Source: Ferruginibacter sp. (GTDB taxonomy: Bacteria; Bacteroidota; Bacteroidia; Chitinophagales; Chitinophagaceae). Taken from it: a stretch of DNA of 12,850 nt. The notes under the pieces are model-generated. The model searched no databases, had not been told where the DNA came from, and saw nothing but the letters and a program-made list of their open reading frames with translations. The stretch is taken from NCBI GenBank assembly GCA_025352435.1, contig JANXTN010000081.1, forward strand, positions 1 to 12,850, in the 5' to 3' direction. Of the stretch, positions 6,571 through 12,850 are shown piece by piece. Both the position numbers and the translations under genes were made by a program. Numbering within the stretch: position 1 is the first letter of the stretch; every line of letters begins with the position of its first letter.

Positions 6571-7878
6571 TTATTGTGCTATAAATTTGAATTGAAAAAC
6601 AGTGTTCGTACCGTTACCGGCACGTAAAGTCATTTTTGTTGAGGTAATATCTATAATTCTATAAACATTTTCACTGGGTACATCCGTAGTTCCAATAAAA
6701 ATAGTAGGAGGTGCTCCAGTAATTTGGATGGTAGCTAAACCTGCAACACCACCCGTTGTAGGGGAAAAAGTATAATTGAGATTGGAGTACGATCTGTCAG
6801 ACCCACAATTATAATTTGGTGCAACATTGCCGCCATTAAAAGTTGAGCCATTGGCGTTGTAAGTAAGTTTGTTGGCTGAAGTAAAAGTATATCCATCATC
6901 CGTCTGGCATGGATCAATAGGGCCACCGGCAAAATAAGTACCCGGGTTAGATTCTGTACCAACAATAATTGCGTTTGCACCAGGGGTAGGGTCAAGTTTC
7001 CAAGTTCTACCTGCTTGGCCGCCGGTTAGCAAATCTTTAATATCGGCAAGCGTAAGCACTTCCACTTTTTTTAATTTTATTTCAATCAGCTGTCCTCCGG
7101 TGCCCGAAAGCGTTGCCCTCAATGTCATTCTGTTGGAAGTATAACTTTGTACCGTATAGCGATTGTTATCTACAATATCAGTAGTACCTATAAAGGGTTT
7201 GCCTGTTCCTGTTGCAAGTGGATTAAGAATAATCTGAGGTAATTGACCGGACTTTGTTACAACTTTATAATCTGATGCATTTTGTTTTTGTGGCTGGCAA
7301 CTATAACCTGACTGAACATCAAATGTCTGGCCTTGTGCATCGTAATTAAATGTACCGTCTGCTGCGAACTTATACAGATCATCTACCTGGCAACCTGCAG
7401 CAGCTCCGCTAAAAAACACCTGAGTACCATCAGGAGAAAGTACTTTTATTGCATCGGCCTCTGTAGACCAAGTCCATACAAAATTGTTACCACAACCTGT
7501 TAGGTTATTAAAAAAATCATTCTGACAAGCAGATGTTACAAAAATTCTTTTAGTAATACTGTTGCTCCCATTTGTGCCTACACTTATCAAATTCACATTG
7601 TAATTTCCGCCAACTTTGTAATTATGAGTCGGGCTTTTTTCAGATGATAAAGGCGTATTGTCACCAAAATCCCATTGATATTGAAAAGCTTCCTCACTTG
7701 CGTTCGAAAAACTTACCGTATAAGCATAAGGAAGCGTATCCTGTAATGCTCGGATGGCAAAAGTAAAATCCGCCTTAGATGCAGTGCCGGTAAGCCCCAG
7801 CGTGTCTTTTTTACATTGAATTAATGTAATGCAACATGCCAATAAAAAAAGAGTTAAAAGTTTTATATTTTTTTTCAT
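6571..7878 (-). CDS. PKD-domain surface glycan-binding lipoprotein (SusE/F or SGBP position)
   Basis: A 435-residue lipoprotein with a lipobox ending TLIQC (Cys22) followed by KKD. A PKD domain at about 37-115 carries the typical WDFGDNTP (69-76). After it come two copies of a roughly 145-residue domain at about 129-271 and 286-433. Both copies have a Trp-rich opening (FVWTW; RTWKL), a CQ(V/T)DD motif (163-167 and 324-328), a Tyr-Asn/Asp beta strand, FIGTTD (229-234 and 394-399), and a closing (N/T)(R/K)MTLRA. No enzyme motif is seen. The gene lies directly after susD and before GH16, where SusE/SusF or surface glycan-binding proteins are usually found, so beta-glucan binding is inferred from position and architecture. 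The repeated domain resembles lipocalin-like folds only in general layout, and I cannot name a family with confidence. It starts 20 bp after the susD stop. Confidence 0.85.
   Translation of the reverse strand: MKKNIKLLTLFLLACCITLIQCKKDTLGLTGTASKADFTFAIRALQDTLPYAYTVSFSNASEEAFQYQWDFGDNTPLSSEKSPTHNYKVGGNYNVNLISVGTNGSNSITKRIFVTSACQNDFFNNLTGCGNNFVWTWSTEADAIKVLSPDGTQVFFSGAAAGCQVDDLYKFAADGTFNYDAQGQTFDVQSGYSCQPQKQNASDYKVVTKSGQLPQIILNPLATGTGKPFIGTTDIVDNNRYTVQSYTSNRMTLRATLSGTGGQLIEIKLKKVEVLTLADIKDLLTGGQAGRTWKLDPTPGANAIIVGTESNPGTYFAGGPIDPCQTDDGYTFTSANKLTYNANGSTFNGGNVAPNYNCGSDRSYSNLNYTFSPTTGGVAGLATIQITGAPPTIFIGTTDVPSENVYRIIDITSTKMTLRAGNGTNTVFQFKFIAQ
6580..7494 (-). repeat. Two diverged copies of a CQxDD/FIGTTD domain in the PKD lipoprotein
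   Basis: Copy 1 spans nt 7066-7494 and copy 2 spans 6580-7023. They align by CGNNFVWTW with GGQAGRTWKL, CQVDDLYKF with CQTDDGYTF, GTFNYDAQGQTF with KLTYNANGSTF, and FIGTTD with FIGTTD. Overall similarity is modest, which means an old duplication. Cysteines recur at comparable places (163 and 194 in copy 1, 324 and 358 in copy 2), so each copy may hold one disulfide. Confidence 0.75.
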
Positions 7879-7898
7879 GATTAGTTTTTTAAAGAAAA

Positions 7899-9416
7899 TT
7901 AATAGCCGGGATTTTGTGTAAGATTTGGATTTTTATCTCTTTCACCCTGGGGAATTGGCATATAACGGTGCTTTGCTGCAACATTTGTTTTTCCCGTTGC
8001 GGCCATTACAGTTATAAAATAATTTGGATCAGGATGGCGAAGCAAATCATACCAACGATGCATTTCGAAACCAAATTCCAATCTTCTTTCTTTATACATA
8101 GCCGCCAACCATTGCGGATCAGAAAGACTTGCAGCTAAAGGAGCTAATCCGGCCCTTGCCCTTACCTGGTCAGCAAATGGTTTTCCTAAAGCAGGTCCCG
8201 CAGCTTCTGCGTAAATCAACAGAATTTCGGAGTAGCGCATAATTGGAACATTCAATGCACAGGTCCATCCACCATTGTCGCCTGCAGTATTGGTGGCTGG
8301 AATAAAATATTTCTTTACATCCAGGCCGTTTGGAGATCCGCTTAATTGTGTTGGTTGTGTATAAGAGCCACTTACATCTCCCGGTATCCAAACTGAACGC
8401 TGTCTTCTCTTGTCAATAATAGTGTTATAAGATGCTCCCGTTTTTTCGTACTGATCCATAAAATTAATCGTGGGAACATTCCAGCCATAGCCTGCCGACT
8501 GTACTACATTCTGCAAGCGTGGTCCAAAAAAAGTATTCAATTTTTGTCCTGCACCAAAATCTGAGAACTGGCCACCACCACTTCTATACTGAACTTCAAA
8601 AAGAGATTCTTTTCCGTTTTCATTTTCAAGTTTAAAGTTATCGCCGTAATCTGCCCACAAATCATATCCATAAAGTGCTCTGCTGTCTATCACTTCTTTT
8701 GCTTTTGCAGCAGCATTTGTTTTATCTCCTAAGGTCAGGTAAACAGCCGCCATCAAGCCTTTAGCCGCACCAGCAGTCGCACGACCTTTATCATTTACAC
8801 CATAGGTATTAGGTAATAAAGTTTCAGCACTTTTTAAATCAGCAATTATTTGTGCATACACCTGTGCTTTGGGTGAGCGTGCAATTGTAGATGCTTCAGA
8901 CACTGATATGGCATTTGTGTACAACGGTACATCACCGAACAAACGTACAAGATGGTAATAATACAATGCTCTTAAGAACTTTGCCTCACCTATACTTCTA
9001 TTTTTTATGGCAGGTGTTATGCTTGTAATGTTTGGTACTTTTTCTACAACCAGGTTGGTTCTTAATATTCCAAAGTAACACTGTGCCCACATTAAATTAA
9101 TAATAGGATTAAAGGATGTTACATTAAAATTATCAAGTTCTGCAGTTTCCAAACCATCGCCACCGCCACCACCGCCGAGGTCAGCATCATCGCTCATAAT
9201 ATCTCCAAGGTGCCATGCAGCACCATTGTAAATAGCGGAAAGAGGCGTGTATGCTGCGTTTACAGCAATAACTGCTTCTGCCTCATTGCTGTAATAATTA
9301 TCTACGGAGCTAAGAGGAATAGTAGGATCGTAAGACAACAAGCTTTTTTTACATTGCGTAAACGACAGTGTTGTTAGAATAAGAACCGCTGTTATTTTTA
9401 ATAATTTATTTTTCAT
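7899..9416 (-). CDS. SusD/RagB family nutrient-binding outer membrane lipoprotein
   Basis: Surface lipoprotein that caps the SusC channel and captures glycan for import. The 505 residues begin with a lipoprotein signal (LSFTQC, Cys22, then KK). The SusD N-terminal half shows GEAKFLRALYYYHLVRLFGDVPLY (split here as GEAKFLRALYYYHL at 143-156 and VRLFGDVPLY at 157-166), a family hallmark. The C-terminal RagB/SusD half shows PIMRYSEILLIYAEA (391-405), QVRARAGLAPL (417-427) and ERRLEFGFEMHRWYDLLR (443-460). The protein ends MPIPQGERDKNPNLTQNPGY, the standard tail. Six consecutive Gly lie at 81-86. The stretch between YAEA and QVRARAGL is a few residues shorter than I would expect. The gene starts 20 bp after the SusC stop. 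Pairing with this SusC is certain from context. The beta-1,3-glucan ligand is inferred. Confidence 0.97.
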   Translation of the reverse strand: MKNKLLKITAVLILTTLSFTQCKKSLLSYDPTIPLSSVDNYYSNEAEAVIAVNAAYTPLSAIYNGAAWHLGDIMSDDADLGGGGGGDGLETAELDNFNVTSFNPIINLMWAQCYFGILRTNLVVEKVPNITSITPAIKNRSIGEAKFLRALYYYHLVRLFGDVPLYTNAISVSEASTIARSPKAQVYAQIIADLKSAETLLPNTYGVNDKGRATAGAAKGLMAAVYLTLGDKTNAAAKAKEVIDSRALYGYDLWADYGDNFKLENENGKESLFEVQYRSGGGQFSDFGAGQKLNTFFGPRLQNVVQSAGYGWNVPTINFMDQYEKTGASYNTIIDKRRQRSVWIPGDVSGSYTQPTQLSGSPNGLDVKKYFIPATNTAGDNGGWTCALNVPIMRYSEILLIYAEAAGPALGKPFADQVRARAGLAPLAASLSDPQWLAAMYKERRLEFGFEMHRWYDLLRHPDPNYFITVMAATGKTNVAAKHRYMPIPQGERDKNPNLTQNPGY

Positions 9417-9436
9417 AATAAAATGCTTTTCAAAGT

Positions 9437-12400
9437 TTACAAATCAATTGTGATACCCGCTAAAAATGTTCTTGCCTGTGGATAGAATCCATAATCTACT
9501 CCTCCACCAACTTCGGGATCAAAACCTGAATAATTTGTAACAGTTAATAAATTTTGTGCACTCACATAAAACTTGGTATTCTTCACATTTAATCTGCTTG
9601 CCCACTTTGTGGGAATGCCATAAGAAAGTCTCACGTTTTTTATTCTGAAATAAGAAGCGTCTTCTACAAACCTATCAGATACTCTGTTGTTACCATTGGG
9701 GTCATCTAAAATTAATCGGGGCATTGAATTACTTGTTCCCTCGCCCGTCCACCTTGCTAGCACTGCATTGGAATAGTTACCATTGCTCACTCCACCTTCT
9801 GTATACCATCTTGTAAAGTTTAAAACTTTGTTGCCCTGCGAGCCCTGTACAAAAATGGTTAGTTCAAAATTCTTATAGGTAAAAGTATTTGTAAGCCCAT
9901 AAGTAAAAGTTGGATTAGCATTGCCAATATTTGTCCGGTCCTGGTCATTTATAACGCCATCGCCATTTAAATCTTTAAATTTTATGTCTCCGGGAGCAGT
10001 GCTTTTTGATGGGTCTGAGCCTGCAGTTTGCACAGCATGTGCTGCAATCTCTTTGTAGTTTTGAAAGATACCTTCTGTAACAAAACCATAAAAATAATTA
10101 GCAGGTAAACCCAAGATTGTTCTTAAACTTCCGCCGTTTATTCTTGGAAAACCACCATTGTCAAGCAGGGCAGAAAGCCCCAATGAAGTAACTTTATTTT
10201 TATACGTGCCCAATGCTGTATTTGCAGTCCATTTCAAATTTTTGTTGTTATAAATTTCTCCTGATAAGGTTAAATCAATTCCTGTATTTTGAAGCGTGCC
10301 GGTATTGAAAGGAACAGACTCATATGTACCGGAAACCAATGGTGGCGCCACAGCAATAATCAAATCTTTTGAGCGACGTTGGTAAGCATCAAAATTAATA
10401 TTCAATCTGCTTTTAAAAAGGGAAGCATCAAAACCAAGATCTAACTGCTCATTTTTTTCCCATTTAATGTTGGGATTGTAAGAGCTACTCGGCGCTGCAC
10501 CATTTACAATTCCACTAGAGCTGGAGGAGTTTCCAAAAGTATATTGAAAGCTCTGGTTTATTAATTGCAAATATTTGTAGGGATCAATATTCTGATTCCC
10601 TACATTTCCGAAACTACCCCTAACTTTTAATTCATCTAACCATGAAACATTTTGTAAAAAAGGTTCCTGTGTAAGACGCCATGCCGCCGATACAGCATAA
10701 AAATTTGAAAATTTATTGCCCGGTGCAAATTTATCACTTCCGTCTCTTCTTGCTGATATTCCTAAGAAACCTCTGTTGTCATAATCGTAATTTATTCTTG
10801 AAATGTAAGATGCCAGCCTCCCTGAAATACCGTCCAATGCACCGTTATCAATTTGGGAAAGACTTGTAGGTGTAAAAATTACATTGTTCAAACCCGGCAC
10901 ATTAAAAGCAAAGTTGCTGTTGCCTCTTGATGCATACAAATAAGAAAATCTACTCTCCTGAAAAGTGTATCCAACAACTGCATTTAGTTTGTGTTTCTTA
11001 GCCAATACTTTATCGTAGGTTAAAGTGTATTCAGCTAAATAATCCGGATTTAAACTTTTTTGGGTAAAATAGTTTGACAATACAATCGGCCTTCCACCCG
11101 AAGATGGTGTTGCAATATTTAAACTTGTAATTTCCTGAATGGTATAATCTCCGCCAAACATGGTTTTCAACTTCAGCCCTTTCAGCAATTCTAATTCTGC
11201 ATAAATGTTTCCTGTAGCCCTGTACTTTACATTTTTGTTTTTAGGAACTTCCAGGTTGTAAATAGGGTTTGGTTCTGCATAACTGTCTTCGCTTAAACCA
11301 CCGGCATAGGTACCATCTGGGTTACGGGCATTTACTGTTGGCGGCGCAGTTAAAGCCAATATAACATTACTGTTAAAGGGCGTATAGGTATCAGTACCAT
11401 GCTCAATATATTTGCTAAGCGATAAAGAATTACCAAACTTTATTCTGCTGTTCACTTTTACATCGCCATTAAACCTAAGATTAAAACGCTCAAAATCTGT
11501 TTTGTAAATTATTCCATCCTGTTTTAAATATCCTGCAGAAAATAAATACTGTGCATTTTCAGATCCACCGGATGCGTTCATGGAAACATTTTGTATGGCT
11601 GCTCTTCTAAATATTTTACCCAACCAGTCAGTTCCGTTTCCATACTGAGCGGCTATTAGATTTGGATCCAATAATTTTGGAATTGGTGCAAGTCCACTCG
11701 CTACTCTTGCCTCTGTATTCGCTATAGCATACTCCCTGGCATTTAGCATTGCGGGCAAACGCCAAGCCTGCTGTAGTCCTCTGTATACATCTACATTGAA
11801 ATTAGATTTGCCTGCCTTGCCCCTTTTTGTGGTTATCACAATAACACCATTAGAACCTCTAACACCATAAATAGATGTTGCACCCGCATCTTTTAAAACA
11901 TCTATTCTTTCAATTTCACCTGTACCAAAAGAGTTTAAAATATTGTCTGCACGTTGATCAGGTAATGGATAACCATCCACAACAATGAGCGGGTTGTTTG
12001 TAAGATTTAAAGAGGAAATACCTCTTATTCTAATGGATGAGCCACCTGTGCCGCCGGGTGCGCCACTGCTTTGTGTAATGGTAACACCTGCAACCCTGCC
12101 TTGTAACGCCTGTGCAGCATCTGCAACCGGTGAGGCAGTTATTTCTTTTGAGTTGATAGAAGATATAGAAGTAGAAATACCACGCTTTGCTCTGGTACCA
12201 TAACCTACCACAACCACCTCATCTAAATTTTTAGTTTCTTCTTCTAAAACAATTGTGAGCGTAAGAGATTTTCCTACACTTATTTGCTGTGTTTTATAAC
12301 CAACGATAGATATTTCCAAGCGACTGTTATTGTCTTTTACATTTATAGAAAAAGAGCCATCGGCGGTAGTTTGCACAATATTACTAGTACCTATTTCTTT

Positions 12401-12844
12401 GATAACAACCGCCTGTAAATTTTCTCCTTTGTTGTTTTTTACTGAACCTGTAATACCAACTGCTTTTACAGTATAATCTACACTTGTAACTGAAGTAATT
12501 ATTATTTTATCTGCATCCATTTGTCTCCAGGTAAGGGAAGAATTGTTAAGCAAAATCTCCATCACTTTTTCCAATGGTGCATCATTCACAACAATGCTTA
12601 TTTGTTTGTTACTTTCTACTACATCATCACTGTAAAAAAAACGGTAGCTAGTTTGCTTTTCTATTGTTTTTAATACATTGCTGAAGGAATTATTTTTTAT
12701 GTTTAAATTAATTTTTTGCTGCGCATAATCTTTTGCAGAAACATGCAAAGCCAGGAAAAGCAGTAGAGTAGAAATTTTCATAATGAGCAATATTTTTTTG
12801 GTAAAGACATAATGTTGACGCCTGAACTTTTCATTTTTTTTCAT
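9437..12844 (-). CDS. SusC/RagA family TonB-dependent outer membrane transporter with STN domain
   Basis: Outer membrane beta-barrel that imports oligosaccharides using TonB energy. The 1135 residues contain a leader with a hydrophobic segment at about 23-37, an STN domain at about 46-118, a carboxypeptidase-regulatory-like domain at about 130-201, the SusC-type LDEVVVVGYG stretch at 207-216, and a plug at about 218-340. The plug holds the SusC signature GEIERIDVLKDAGATSIYG (309-327) and GVIVITTKRG (333-342). The barrel fills the rest, ending PQARTFLAGITIDL. The first ATG (12842-12844) gives the long KKILLIMKIS leader common in this family. Met22 (12779-12781) would leave a shorter, also valid signal peptide, and neither has a Shine-Dalgarno sequence. 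An STN domain often means that transcription is controlled through a FecR-type anti-sigma factor and an ECF sigma factor, but no such gene lies in this window. Only 6 bp upstream are visible, so the operon promoter is not included. Confidence 0.97.
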   Translation of the reverse strand: MKKNEKFRRQHYVFTKKILLIMKISTLLLFLALHVSAKDYAQQKINLNIKNNSFSNVLKTIEKQTSYRFFYSDDVVESNKQISIVVNDAPLEKVMEILLNNSSLTWRQMDADKIIITSVTSVDYTVKAVGITGSVKNNKGENLQAVVIKEIGTSNIVQTTADGSFSINVKDNNSRLEISIVGYKTQQISVGKSLTLTIVLEEETKNLDEVVVVGYGTRAKRGISTSISSINSKEITASPVADAAQALQGRVAGVTITQSSGAPGGTGGSSIRIRGISSLNLTNNPLIVVDGYPLPDQRADNILNSFGTGEIERIDVLKDAGATSIYGVRGSNGVIVITTKRGKAGKSNFNVDVYRGLQQAWRLPAMLNAREYAIANTEARVASGLAPIPKLLDPNLIAAQYGNGTDWLGKIFRRAAIQNVSMNASGGSENAQYLFSAGYLKQDGIIYKTDFERFNLRFNGDVKVNSRIKFGNSLSLSKYIEHGTDTYTPFNSNVILALTAPPTVNARNPDGTYAGGLSEDSYAEPNPIYNLEVPKNKNVKYRATGNIYAELELLKGLKLKTMFGGDYTIQEITSLNIATPSSGGRPIVLSNYFTQKSLNPDYLAEYTLTYDKVLAKKHKLNAVVGYTFQESRFSYLYASRGNSNFAFNVPGLNNVIFTPTSLSQIDNGALDGISGRLASYISRINYDYDNRGFLGISARRDGSDKFAPGNKFSNFYAVSAAWRLTQEPFLQNVSWLDELKVRGSFGNVGNQNIDPYKYLQLINQSFQYTFGNSSSSSGIVNGAAPSSSYNPNIKWEKNEQLDLGFDASLFKSRLNINFDAYQRRSKDLIIAVAPPLVSGTYESVPFNTGTLQNTGIDLTLSGEIYNNKNLKWTANTALGTYKNKVTSLGLSALLDNGGFPRINGGSLRTILGLPANYFYGFVTEGIFQNYKEIAAHAVQTAGSDPSKSTAPGDIKFKDLNGDGVINDQDRTNIGNANPTFTYGLTNTFTYKNFELTIFVQGSQGNKVLNFTRWYTEGGVSNGNYSNAVLARWTGEGTSNSMPRLILDDPNGNNRVSDRFVEDASYFRIKNVRLSYGIPTKWASRLNVKNTKFYVSAQNLLTVTNYSGFDPEVGGGVDYGFYPQARTFLAGITIDL

Positions 12845-12850
12845 TAGTTA

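Overview
The window is a six-gene stretch of a Bacteroidota polysaccharide utilization locus (PUL), all encoded on the minus strand, so transcription runs from position 12850 towards position 1. The assignment rests on a SusC/SusD pair, surface lipoprotein signals of the Bacteroidota type (the TQC-KK and IQC-KK junctions), a type IX secretion (T9SS) sorting domain, low GC, and A/T-rich translation starts without Shine-Dalgarno sequences. The long SusC leader with an STN domain, the T9SS and the CHU_C-type Ig-like domains suggest an environmental, Chitinophagaceae- or Sphingobacteria-like organism rather than a gut Bacteroides. The taxonomic placement is inference.

Layout in order of transcription: SusC-like TonB-dependent transporter (12844-9437), SusD-like lipoprotein (9416-7899), PKD-domain lipoprotein in the SusE/F or SGBP position (7878-6571), GH16 laminarinase-type lipoprotein (6558-5710), and a 1378-residue secreted protein with no visible catalytic domain (5667-1531). 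Gaps between these genes are 12 to 42 bp, so they form one operon whose promoter lies beyond the right edge. A 16-bp perfect inverted repeat with T runs (1487-1527) ends this unit. A GH3 beta-glucosidase follows (1453 to beyond position 1). It is cut by the left edge and lacks its C-terminal part.

The enzymes point to a beta-1,3-glucan (laminarin-like) substrate. GH16 would cut the polysaccharide at the cell surface. The PKD protein, SusD and possibly the large secreted protein would bind it, SusC would import oligosaccharides, and GH3 would release glucose in the periplasm. The substrate is inferred from enzyme family and gene context.

The most unusual gene is the 1378-residue protein. It carries six predicted beta-sandwich binding modules arranged A-A-B-A-A-B with polyglycine linkers, then three Ig/PKD-like domains and a T9SS tail. 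The AAB triad was duplicated as a block, and the two copies now differ largely at synonymous positions. No stretch over 300 bp lacks a gene, and no RNA genes, insertion sequences or CRISPR arrays were seen.
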